Positions 20,801-24,297 of a DNA stretch of 57,501 nucleotides are shown here, piece after piece. The translations under genes and the position numbers were made by a program. The notes below the pieces were generated by a model. That model was given only the letters and a program-made list of their open reading frames with translations, was not told the origin of the DNA and searched no databases. Source of the stretch: Streptomyces sp. AC558_RSS880 (GTDB lineage Bacteria > Actinomycetota > Actinomycetes > Streptomycetales > Streptomycetaceae); assembly GCF_019049255.1 (NCBI RefSeq), contig NZ_JAGMUJ010000166.1:1-57501 (forward strand), in the 5' to 3' direction. Each line of letters begins with the position of its first letter. Positions within the stretch are counted from its first letter, which is position 1.

Positions 20801-22766
20801 AGTCAGCCCCACCAGGAGTGGTCACTCCACGATCTTCCCCTGGACGGCCTCACAACCGCTGAGGTACGCCCCGCGTGTCCACGCCCGCTTCGACGGATCG
20901 CCGGAGGAGAGGCGCCTCCCCGCTCCCGAACCGGACGACGCCGAGCTGGACGCCCTCGCCCCCGGTTTCGGGGTCGACACGGACCCCGGTGACCCGCTTC
21001 GGCACCGCGCGGCGGTGCTGCCCCTGGTACGGGCCCTGCGCATCGTCTTCCCCCTGAGGAACGGGGAGGACCGGCCGCCCGAGCAGGACAAGGACCGGGC
21101 CGCCGGGATCGGCGCCCTGGACCGGCTGCGGCGCGAGGACCCGGTACTGGGCCGGTTCGGGGCGTTCACCCTGGACTTCCTCGACCACGCCACCGACGCC
21201 TACGCCCGCCGGCACGGCCGGACGGACGAGCGGGACCGCGTGGAACTGTGCCAGGACCTGCTGCGCTCGGCCGAACGGTGGTGGAAGCAGTCGCACGAGG
21301 AAACCCACGACGACCCGAGCCGTTCTCCCGGCCCCACGAACCTGACGGCGTTCCTGCACATGCCGGACGTCTACCACACCGCCGCGTGGTGGACGGCCAA
21401 CGGCGCCGACGCGCTGGTCCGGCGGATCGTCGACCCGAACCGCAGGACGCAGCCCGGTGACGGCGGCCGGGAGCCTGCCGGGGCGGCGGACCGGGCACGG
21501 GCCTTCTGGTCGCTGGTCCGCGCCGGGAACGCCGTCGTCCGCGCCGCGGCGGCCACCGCCACCGGCACGACGGACGGCGTGGACGACGTTGCCCGCAGGG
21601 TCCTCCACCTGCCCCCGCACACACCGGTCGACCAGGACGTACACCGCCTGCTGCGTATCCGGGTGGCCCAGGCCCTCGCCCACGGGTACCCGGACACCGA
21701 CCCGGCCGCGTGGGCCGCCTGGGACCTGGAGCGCCGGGGCCTGCTGGACACCGCCGGGCCGGTCCGGGCCGTCGGCACCCGGCGCGAGGTGGGACGTTCC
21801 CTGGTGGGTACGGACGCACAGGACCTGATCACCGACATGTTCAGCATCGGCACCTCGGACGTCCGCTGGGAGCAGGCCCCGTGGCGCCGGGCGGTCACCG
21901 TGTGGGAGGTCGGGGCGATCTCGCCGGACACCGTCCGGGTCAACGCTCACGATGGTCCGCTGGAGACCTCTCACCGTGCCCTCGCCCACCTGATCCGCGC
22001 CGACCTCGAACAACACGGCGACAACGCGAGAGACATCGTGCTGGTGGGCCCGGCGGCCGACGAAGCGGGCGCGCTGCGGCTGCGCCGGGCGCTCGCGGAC
22101 ATCACCGGCCGGGTGGCATACGTCGACCCCGCCGGCTCGGCCCTGCTTCCGGTGGACGGCGGCGGACACACCGTCAACGTCGGGCCGCTCTTCGCCGGCT
22201 GGCGTGTCACGCTGCCGGACCGCCCGCACTTCGACCCCGTCGAGGTCGGCCGGCGACTGTTCCCGCCGCTCACCGTGGGCCCGGACCAGTACGGCAGCGG
22301 CTTCGATCTGCGTCTCCTGGAAACCGAGCGGGACACCGTGCGTGACCTGACGGTGCGGGTGAGGCTGAGCCCGGTGGCACCGGACAGGGAACGGGAAGCC
22401 GACGGGGTGTGGCGGCGGGCGGTGGCCGGGACGGAGGAGCTGTTCAACGCCGCGCGTCACCTCCTCCCCGACCGGACCCGGCTGCATGTGACCGTGGAAC
22501 GGGCCGGGCCGGACGAGGATGCCCACCTGGACGTCCGTCTGGCGCCCCCGGACGTTTCCGGGGGGACGAGCCGGCACCTGTGGCGCACCGACGCCACCCC
22601 CGCGGAACTGGCGGTGCGGATCGGCCGGCAGCTCGGACTGGGCGGAGACCGGCTCTGGCAGCCCGGGCGAAACGGCCGGCTGACCCGGGCCGACCTGGAC
22701 CGCCTGGCCACCCTCGCCTCGGCCGTACCGGCGAGTACCACGACACCGGGCACCGCGGCACCGTAG
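2850..22766 (+). CDS. Giant 6638-residue protein: WXG100/CpnT-like N-terminus plus tandem caspase-like ('lonely Cys') modules
   Basis: The start is TTG 2850: an in-frame TGA lies at 2808 and no ATG or GTG occurs between. Residues 1-330 form a helical domain with hydrophobic stretches near 120-175 and 205-310, resembling the N-terminal domain of CpnT-type actinobacterial polymorphic toxins. Residues 330-1010 are a Pro/Ala/Thr-rich linker. From about 1010 to the end there are four complete modules of about 1200 residues and one partial module. In complete modules, His in a '(A/L)HG' motif (H1395, H2581, H3846, H5068) is followed by Cys on a hydrophobic strand (C1449, C2634, C3900, C5123). The spacing of 53-55 fits clan CD cysteine peptidases. 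Linkers between modules are acidic (DSDSD). Secretion and peptidase activity are inferred. No C-terminal toxin domain was recognised. Confidence 0.85.
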   Translation: MADHDTLSDPVRWALLVATGENLVTASEDGAYNSREAYAQLGASLRSLSTELRAGAATVAASLPAQVRDSYLRTVKSLTDDGSDGIPEMVRHLENIAQGRVRISMEIREMKLNVYAEALRLLAEVSFYLALASFTGGTSLMAIAAMRARFVLRVLIATQVLTHRVVPLIGAPLEALDEALQGLMVRLYHIATAPAGRAPSGVDWRAVGQDAVFGAFAGLFGGLIGSATHGAVESLATKTFKDRTALTLPLRSLNEGVTEGFAESLAESVSMGVLFGAWVAPSVLTGLQAGASGFFAEAVMGSALLAGKGLHKFLFAPPTTTAGARGAAEPGTDTGAVQQPDVVNSLSALPPLPDWPGAGLLPTVSTPPPALPYTPPPAGPPSTYNTASSAVTPAAVAPASPGTEPVLMPGAEPAPESAAVPVTREPLPSPEPPSSPGLSSPGPETVPPTTSTPGSLPLPAAEPQPQATSYPPTPPAPRALPEPDPAAVPGGTPADPSGAAAGQSVPGSARDGLTAPGPAPTRGDPAVPGPTPPARDDLTADGIESILGNGSASTTVAEPAVPPAPGYGTPAPEHQAPVTDQQSSAPQHGASVTRHQAPVTQFGTPAPGHQPPVTDQLGPVTDRQSADGAGVPGDGPAHGDADTERRAPDAYRPPSAAGEPEATDALHATAGNDAPETVSAGTPTAGRPAGGDVPETAHTPRTAHQTPGVSTESETAGAEAARPAGAGRPAEHTPHPLDTPRTEAAGPAPDGNTGRRSDQETPTPVAASPEGDHRAEPATPSALPGPVPGAAEPARPAERQRTTHARAAALTETGTDRVPADDPGRPEGLSPSGADTPRSTAPGTDTTRTATEATASATDAPRAGTDTSQTAGTGPETVRTESAGFSSPAPTTPGERLATDSPRSERLLPGDPTATTHVTRMSGNGRLTSAEDDAAASADPAARAGGSTADDAVPRTGWSNSGNGLDYSRRMPPRTGRSNGGNGLDHSRRMPPRSSRNRIVPPSGRDFVGDLLAVGAGQDAERSWIADAVRVLEGLAPPTPRLSGSFRLWMPSVTRQVLSLPESDHVNGTADYREVLETVREASATGRAGSLTDLAVVALRRAGALSDATLVRDAAGGKVTGRSWSGRLAGGEVDLTEVSRVRYDAGVWTEEPGSREPAPWTGPAGRRVALLEAGISLQQQRYGLETRVTLDLGGRDRWVDTAVLAELIRQDDQAFPPDAELLLAIPEAGGQGAVLTRPLADSLNRHVWSPTAGLRLTHGDDPTAPPYLALATADPRRIPWGQWLHTPPRPGPLPESRKQNRMRLMDPATGRSEEVPYGALRIYHMVTGAGSHQPHGLASHSPEEWAVRESDLPTLHRHERYYVYDPAGQVPVAARPAPWAKAVAAGVPVFVFAAHGTRFGTVSWALTDGRVMHGDTTSAAEYLRQCPDLLDLNRQAPDGHKALVFLQVCEQRPVSARAADPLAEPGPGQVFSTALGHRVVASPTVMGVFSLKEQTSPSRLPFLWAGFDGSLPQMRILAPEPDDTGLDTLAPALGFPPGPRTPQDRAVVRRLVRALRLTFALKEEDTVVPERDPELTAGIAALEALRRDDPVLGRFGPFTLDFLDHATDAHARQRGRTDERDRTELHRDLLRSAHRWWKQSHEKSRGPNRSSGPTKVTAFLPMPDAYRTAAWWDTNGGDLLVRDILRPGTGTPAAGGDQDTAGVTAEDRARAFWSLVRATNAVHRAATAATAGKTSDHSGRHDGLKPLIDRVLRLPEDTPVDGTARDLLHTRVAQALAHGYPDTDPAAWAAWDLELAGVLDASEEIRTAEAQHVGRSLTGTRVKALQTDGFATEATPLPTLQPPWDSSSFTLWEVGEIGPDTVRVAIPGGHRETSHDALAHLIHTHLERRGDLRRHLVVIAPAADERAALRLNRTIADITGRQTFIEPDGSQLRPNGSGSGHLIVARPGDQAATSADWRSAWPHRPHFDPVETSRPLVRPRPAGPDAEGRAFDLRVLSTGETWTHDLTVRVAFAPGPVPEVERDVLWQRAVDGVQNLFNTPTRTVSGRRLHVTLERVGPDGDAHLTVDLTGPDGAPPMNRKLWHTDATAQELAVRVGQQLGIDNAGAWSPDLQDIPLNDFYAHRLLTVDAILRPEGAPSALAAPPTANSTTYSPSGSPPDTGPDTDTGADSDSDSDVDAASAAEAFDVGDLFTVVDPEADAVATALVFEGAGTDADRPWIASAVRTLADLSPHGPEDILARVEDAMRRVLCLPEGTALDAIDHQQALVAVWRAAAADRADSLAELAAYFLGLVGALSEDTLVRDTGGRLTGRSWSGRLTDGTVLDPATVSRGVRDETTGGWAETPGSRGPAPWANLPVAVLEADGDESGLTLHLAGHDRRVDGAVLAELLRHDPHFPQDAEVVLAIPQAGALGAVLPRTLSRHLDRNVWAPTTGILLFRSGGAGSPAHLALAVPDPAREPAGQWLLTRPDQALALPETDQRAGQWLTDSATGAREWVPDSALLTYTMTTGTDHARAGHESTGRATFTPAEWARHGQLTPYVSILQDHYVFDPALDRLVAVLPSAPWAEARAAGEEVYTFGAHGTRFGVITWRLLDGREMRGTTADAAKYVTRRPSLTALNQRARDGKALIFLESCEQSPLPPRGTADPLRTPGPGQIFANTSGHPTVANPTSSGFFASDDLNTSGESEHHPVILAGFDGSLTERALCVPEPDDDELDALAPAFRFPHGPYTPQDRAQVLRLVRALRITFPLTTRKAPPPERDTELAAGIGALEALRREDPLLDEYGPFTLDFLDHATDIYARRHGRTGDQDRTQLRRDLLRSADRWWKQSHREPGGPTPPSLTHLMTFLPMPDAAGTAAWWTANGADDLVHRILPHTPGTPADDGAQHPADDAAASNRARAFWSLVRAGDAITRAAATEETKSGSSRGPGADGADELARQVLHLPPGTPVDQTIRDLLRVRVAQALAAGHPDTDPAAWAAQDLLLRGVLDAAGPIHHARTRDRVGRCLTGPHVRNLVTATFSVGTSPLQQPAPWNKSSVIVWEVGDILSDTVRVGTFNGMRETAQHALAHLIYADLEQEGDLSQDIVLVGPVVSEEGAVRLRQAVADVTGRVTHLSSAGSALRPNTDGRHTIEITSSSGFWQAALPHRPHFDPLGTGRQLFPSRTVGPDAYGRTFDVRRLSARYDSIRELTVRVKLLTDASPDPTPEADEVWQQALAGTEKLFNAARHLFPDQDRLYVTLERTGPGEEAHLEVRLASPDGGPPTSRHLWRTDTAPEELAVQIGRQLGLGDHTTWQPGPDGRLTGDDIKRLDDLTRSDRTGAPQPVTNHAPAILQNPNSATDQGVEGSDGDRDTGAGRADGPWRADGPGPQDSTGPTDGHGPTSSGAVTDSAAPDDAAPWADSTWQTGGEAPDEAPLRLRGGAAHSDSDSDAGSLPSEADLNTWSDDEDDDGADPDTGVGPTADTWVTAVAGALILGGAGTGVDRQWIASAVRTLADLSPHGPVPQERIEGAMRRVLCLPADTALTPADHQQALQAVRDAVNARRDGSLAELAAYFLTRAGALAERTLVHDTHGKVIGRSWSGRLTGGTLLDPATVSRGTHDESTGQWAETPGSRGPAPWTNRPVAVLEADGDASRLTVNLAGRDRRVDATVLAELLRHDTDVFPGHTELLLAVTGPDGAGTALPRTLARNLGRPVWSPTAGLETAGDDGPGKPLHLAFTGGDSRETPPRRWLYTPPGPARQPEDDPWAGQWLTDPVTGVQEWVPDSALRTYTVVPGADHEPHGHESAGIASFDPQDWAGREPEMRQLTAFQDFHFVDPAAFVPVASRRVPWADALKDGIPLYIFALHGDPHGRLSWNLRDGRTMHGDAWQAGAQVRRHQGLADMDARAPRGQKAHVLLAACHAGGPPAGTLDPLETPGPAQDFANGSERRTYASSTPPGTSVESPADEEAPSVGFAFADAEFDGSLRGWQRYDPEPTNAELVTLSRALGVEPVSAASVGPVPPALRLVRALRREFGPLAERDTELMAGIGALERLRREDPVLSGTGAFTLGFLDEAAHAYARQSGRTTDTDPVALRRDLLHSARRWWEMSQRTPGRQPRLTSYLPMPGAWEASQQWADGGDPLARDILLRSPSPDGTAAPLSEADRGRAFWSLARAGTAVAEAAQTHGLDRLARRVLHLGPDAETAPDVLHTLRIRVAQAYAADYPDTDGPAAWEARDLEHRGVLDAASDVHAGGQTLGRSLAGTVTADLEISGFRIGAPDSPRQPEDAPWQGEEVTIVEVAGVEADTVTVRHPGGELKATHEALAQLLAADLRREGDTTTRIVLVGPVSNRHGAERLVQAVADVTGRKAYVEPSGSALLPGPDGRHVITVAPGTTPTPDTDPATANWLHKLPHRPHFEPLRTTRRLFPPRTVGPASDARTGYTPGFDIRRLPLEDTGVREATVLVELTPADTDIPEAEQEALWNRAVDGVEELFNRSPHRFPDGARLHVTLERVGPGQGAHLKVKPTGPQQTRAADQWTWPTDATPRDLAARIGLQLGLGDGTTWQPGPDGITPADLDRLQQLIDRSPAHQPSEDSTGPQTDPEPADGRGPSDGWADTGSAAPEDHTAPIVIISAYSPHPPADTPPSTGSDTVVPPLLGLRGGAGQDDDASTDTDTDSDSEADEEFFDALSDVASDDEADPRTGDEPDPDPWVDAVVRDIGPIGMDDRRVASAVRALRGALPPGAVSDDGAPGIEAVDGATRRVLCLPDDAALEPSDYRAAFAAVRRAVATGRADSLTQLAAAYLERSGALLERTLVRDGAGSIAGRSWTWELNRAIDLTVVSRARPNGAAGWRMRDGTLGPAPWSDRPVRLLAADGDATSVKVTLADGLIRRVDGAVLAELLRHDPHFPQGAELVLAVPEAGALDAVLPRTLSRELDRNVWAPTVLRAFRPRTPRSRAHLCLAVADPGREPQGQWLLTRPDHADPLPGTDDENRQWLTDPETGVGAWVPDSALHTYTIVSGTDHEPTGLASFSPVEWAAFEKSDPHLPGYREYHLEDPALYRPVAVRPTPWAGAVAAGMPVFVFSAHGSPRGIVWHVRGGRNRSLRGSALSAGRWLLRQQSLAALDRRAPQHTKALILVSSCTQSPLPHGPVDPLHTPGPGQLIANGADHRVVVSPRITGAALSKVAPSQRHPFVHAGFDGSLEGMRICDPEPDDGALDALAPAFGFAPDSYTPPRDRATVLRLVRALRITLPPTDWEAPPPERDTVLAAGIGALEALRREDPVLGRFGPFTLDFLDHATDAYAGRHGRTTGGDRAELRRDLLNSAARWRSQSHAMPGDPRGITAFLDMPDASRAAEDWEAKEKEVERRAAEGENPDELSMVRRILPRNGTPAGDEGPAADAETDRARAFWSLVHARSAITRAGEAVTGAGETAAAPGRTNGVDQVARQVLHLYPGTPVDHDIRQRLRTRVAQALAQGYPDTDPAAWAAQHLEDRGVLALAAEIRTGGTWRGRSLAVEGVWDLVTSGIAVGTRPQSVAPVPWRRSFTVWEVVDIELDTVYVEIPGNLQKTSHQALAHLIRADLERRNSTEPEIVLVGSVTSEEGALRLGRTVADITGRITHIEPGGSELRKSRSGRGVIHVRPEDAAATSAHWQTTLPHRPHFDPLGAGRLLTSDRTVAPDKYGRGFLVHHLRDPWDGVYDLTVRVRLEPGAVPDAEREAVWDRAVQGVGELFNAPPHHRFPRGERLHVTLRRVTEPGEGADLRVELAGRDDRWETGRRMWRTDATPAELAVQIGRQLGLGGDDTAWQPDPDDRLTRADMELLGDRAGVEPPDGTDVPRSVQERSARFAPDPDSEARRDAGGPDGGRDTGTGTGPTDTPWRADGTGSTDGTGPEYGPRPSSGGAVTDSASPEDHTTTVVIVGPDDATPWTDTTRHTDGEVSDGAPLWPHGGAGDSESDAGSPVSGADPGTGVGPTADTWAAAVAEDLINSGAGTANGTGHPVAVSPTRSGHSTIFPWTASQPLRYAPRVHARFDGSPEERRLPAPEPDDAELDALAPGFGVDTDPGDPLRHRAAVLPLVRALRIVFPLRNGEDRPPEQDKDRAAGIGALDRLRREDPVLGRFGAFTLDFLDHATDAYARRHGRTDERDRVELCQDLLRSAERWWKQSHEETHDDPSRSPGPTNLTAFLHMPDVYHTAAWWTANGADALVRRIVDPNRRTQPGDGGREPAGAADRARAFWSLVRAGNAVVRAAAATATGTTDGVDDVARRVLHLPPHTPVDQDVHRLLRIRVAQALAHGYPDTDPAAWAAWDLERRGLLDTAGPVRAVGTRREVGRSLVGTDAQDLITDMFSIGTSDVRWEQAPWRRAVTVWEVGAISPDTVRVNAHDGPLETSHRALAHLIRADLEQHGDNARDIVLVGPAADEAGALRLRRALADITGRVAYVDPAGSALLPVDGGGHTVNVGPLFAGWRVTLPDRPHFDPVEVGRRLFPPLTVGPDQYGSGFDLRLLETERDTVRDLTVRVRLSPVAPDREREADGVWRRAVAGTEELFNAARHLLPDRTRLHVTVERAGPDEDAHLDVRLAPPDVSGGTSRHLWRTDATPAELAVRIGRQLGLGGDRLWQPGRNGRLTRADLDRLATLASAVPASTTTPGTAAP
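5711..5830 (+). repeat. Two tandem 60-bp in-frame repeats just before module 1
   Basis: Two adjacent 60-bp copies (5711-5770 and 5771-5830) differ at only a few bases. Each encodes 20 residues of the form RTGxSNxGNGLDxSRRMPP. They lie at residues 954-994 of the first giant, at the border between the Pro-rich linker and module 1. Confidence 0.85.
5872..9240 (+). repeat. Giant 1, long module 1
   Basis: Residues about 1008-2130. Sub-blocks in order: a helical head (SWIADAVRVLEGL, then GRSWSGRL); an alpha/beta segment (DRWVDTAVLAELI); the His/Cys domain (AAHGTRFG with H1395, LVFLQVCEQ with C1449); helical segments (RWWKQSH, RAFWSLVRA, GYPDTDPAAWAA); a second alpha/beta segment (VWEVGEIGPDTVRV, ITGR); and a tail (HRPHFDPV, RLHVTLERVG, ELAVRVGQQLG). 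The same order recurs in modules 2-4 and in the second giant. Confidence 0.8.
9400..12786 (+). repeat. Giant 1, long module 2
   Basis: Residues about 2184-3312. It follows an acidic DSDSDSD linker. The His/Cys domain has GAHGTRFG (H2581) and LIFLESCEQS (C2634). The tail has RLYVTLERTGPG and ELAVQIGRQLGLGD. A run of six T at about 10869 gives Gly-Phe-Phe without breaking the frame. Confidence 0.8.
13230..16540 (+). repeat. Giant 1, long module 3
   Basis: Residues about 3461-4563. The His/Cys domain has FALHGDPHG (H3846) and LLAACHAGG (C3900). 'AACxxG' is the closest of the four to the CHAT/caspase cysteine motif. The region after the Cys diverges from modules 1, 2 and 4 and resembles the module of the second giant, for example LMAGIGALERLRREDP. 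Confidence 0.8.
16920..20265 (+). repeat. Giant 1, long module 4
   Basis: Residues about 4691-5805. The His/Cys domain has FSAHGSPRG (H5068) and ILVSSCTQSP (C5123). It carries a short insertion rich in Glu/Lys at about nt 18860-18930 relative to the other modules. The linker before it contains LLGLRGG and Asp-rich tracts. Confidence 0.8.
20716..22720 (+). repeat. Giant 1, truncated module 5 (His/Cys segment deleted)
   Basis: The head begins normally (DTWAAAVAEDLINSGAGT) but jumps at about nt 20772 to sequence that follows the catalytic Cys in other modules (NGTGHPVAVSPTRSG, then HARFDGS). About 450-500 residues carrying the His and the Cys are therefore missing, in frame. The helical, second alpha/beta and tail segments are intact to the end of the protein. 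Confidence 0.8.
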
Positions 22767-22775
22767 TGCCGCGGT
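22752..22775 (+). terminator. Hairpin overlapping the stop codon of giant 1
   Basis: A perfect 10-bp inverted repeat, ACCGCGGCAC and GTGCCGCGGT, with a CGTA loop. The TAG stop (22764-22766) lies in the loop and the first base of the 3' arm. No T-run follows, which is usual for Streptomyces terminators. Confidence 0.55.
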
Positions 22776-22880
22776 CTCACGTACCGGCCCCGTGCCGCGG
22801 GCGCCGTCGGACGCGGCCCGGGCCGCGCCGCAGGAACGGAGCCGATCCGTGACGATCATCCTCGGTACGTCCCGACTCCT

Positions 22881-23648
22881 CTCAGGAGCCGACGGAAGAA
22901 GCGCCTTGCCGCGGCCGGGACGGCGCCTGCGGGCGGCGGCACGGGCCTGCCCCAGCAGACGGACGCGGAGTGCGAGTGTTCCTCGGGCAGCTACCCGTCA
23001 TGGATCGCCGAGACGTACAAGCCGGCCGTGTTCAAGGACGTCACCTGCGGCGGCGCCACCACGCGCTCGCTGTGGGACAAGGAGGGATCGGCCGCGCCGC
23101 AGGTCGACGCCCTCACCCAGGACACCGACCTGGTGACCGTCACGCTCGGCGGCAACGACCTCGGCTTCTCCGACGTGCTCACCACGTGCGTCCTGGCCGG
23201 GCTCACCACCCGGGAGGGAACTCCCTGCCGGGACAAGGCGGTCAAGGACGTGGACGCGGGCTTCGCGAGGCTGAACACGCGTCTGCCCGACATGATCACC
23301 GACATCAAGCGGCGCAGCCCCAAGGCGCATGTCGTCGTGGTCGGGTACCCCAACCCGTTCCCCGCCGACGGGAGCACCTGCGGCTCCTCCGTGCCCCTGG
23401 CCAAGGGCGACGTCACCTGGCTCCACCAGACCACGAACCGGCTGAACCTCCTGCCGGAGATGGCGGCCTACACCAAGCAGGCCGAGTTCGTCGGCGCTTC
23501 CTCCCTGTTCCGGGGCAGGGACATGTGCCGGCCCTCGTCCAAGCAGTGGATCAATCCGCTGCTGCCGCAGACGCCCGGCTCCGCCCACCCCGACGCCGTC
23601 GGACACCTGATGACGGCCCACCAGGTGTACGAGCGGCTCGGCAAGTAG
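22881..23648 (+). pseudogene. Secreted SGNH/GDSL hydrolase remnant lacking the catalytic-Ser block
   Basis: One frame reads SRRKKRLAAAGT (like the n-region of a signal peptide), then SYPSWIAETYKPA, FKDVTCGGATT, TLGGNDLGF (block III) and SAHPDAVGH (block V with the catalytic His), ending at TAG 23646-23648. This is the order of Streptomyces extracellular lipases/esterases of the SGNH family. The hydrophobic part of the signal peptide and the GDS block, which should lie between GT and SYPSW, are missing. An in-frame deletion of about 50 residues explains this. Without the Ser nucleophile the product cannot be an active esterase. The nearest usable start inside the frame would be internal. It follows the giant gene but shows no link to it. 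Confidence 0.7.
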
Positions 23649-23870
23649 TCACCGTTCGCCGGCTCCGCCGGGTCGCACGACCACTCCGGCCCGGCGGGGC
23701 GGGGCCCGGCCGACAGGGCGATGCCCCGGGCTGCTCGAGCTGTCCGGGGCCTGCCGCTGCGCGAGCGCGGGTGTTGTGCGCGATGTTCCCCCGTAAGACC
23801 TGGTCAGGCGTGTGAAAATCTTGGTTCGGGTGCTTGGGGGACCGCGGACGGAACACACGAGGGGCGGCCC
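23649..23870. other. Intergenic, no gene seen
   Basis: Short GC-rich spacer where the SGNH remnant and the PqqD-like gene converge. No clean hairpin was found. Confidence 0.5.
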
Positions 23871-24158
23871 TCACGCGGGATGTCCGTCCGCCTGTTGCGT
23901 GGTCACCAGTCCGACCTTCCGCCAGTCGGCCACCCATGCCTCCATCGCGGCACGAACCGCCACCACGTCGAACGACCACTCGTGAGCCAGCCGCTCGGCG
24001 GCGGAGGCGAGGTCCCCGTCGTACTCGCGCAGGACGATCCACATCGCGGTGGCCACGGGGGTGTACACGTGCCGTTCCTTACTCCGGGGGGACGACAGCG
24101 TCATCTCCCCCTCTCGCGACAGGGCCGCCCGCACTCCGCTTTCCACGATGACGCGCAT
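23871..24158 (-). CDS. PqqD-like (RRE-fold) small protein
   Basis: A 95-residue product with ATG at 24156-24158 and GGAGG 11 bp upstream. The pattern TPVATAMWIVLREYDGD, AAERLAHEWSFDV, then WRKVGLV matches the PqqD family: a conserved small-residue/Trp helix, a Leu-Ala helix, 'F/YxV' and a terminal GLV. PqqD-type proteins are RiPP recognition elements that bind precursor leader peptides for a radical-SAM or cyclase partner. No such partner or precursor lies next to it; its neighbours are an SGNH remnant and a beta-lactamase-fold hydrolase on the same strand. It may be an orphan RRE left from a lost cluster, or a standalone regulator. The assignment is by pattern only. Confidence 0.55.
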   Translation of the reverse strand: MRVIVESGVRAALSREGEMTLSSPRSKERHVYTPVATAMWIVLREYDGDLASAAERLAHEWSFDVVAVRAAMEAWVADWRKVGLVTTQQADGHPA

Positions 24159-24297
24159 GCCGTCTCAGCCTCCGTCCCAGGGTCCGCCACCCGGTGAACG
24201 GGATCGGGTGCCGCGTGGTTCACCCCGTCGGACGACGGGACATTCCGCTGCACGGATTCCCGCCCGCCTTCCCGGGACGGACGGGCCTCCGGGGAGA

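Noticed and set aside
20850..22859. Long open frame on the minus strand (over 600 codons) opposite giant 1
   Set aside because: The protein is Arg/Gly/Pro/Val filler with no domain. The plus strand carries the conserved module here. It is a by-product of high GC in the third codon position.
22766..22860. Immunity gene directly after giant 1
   Set aside because: The following frame is an SGNH hydrolase remnant and lacks features of an immunity protein. No small intact gene follows on the same strand.
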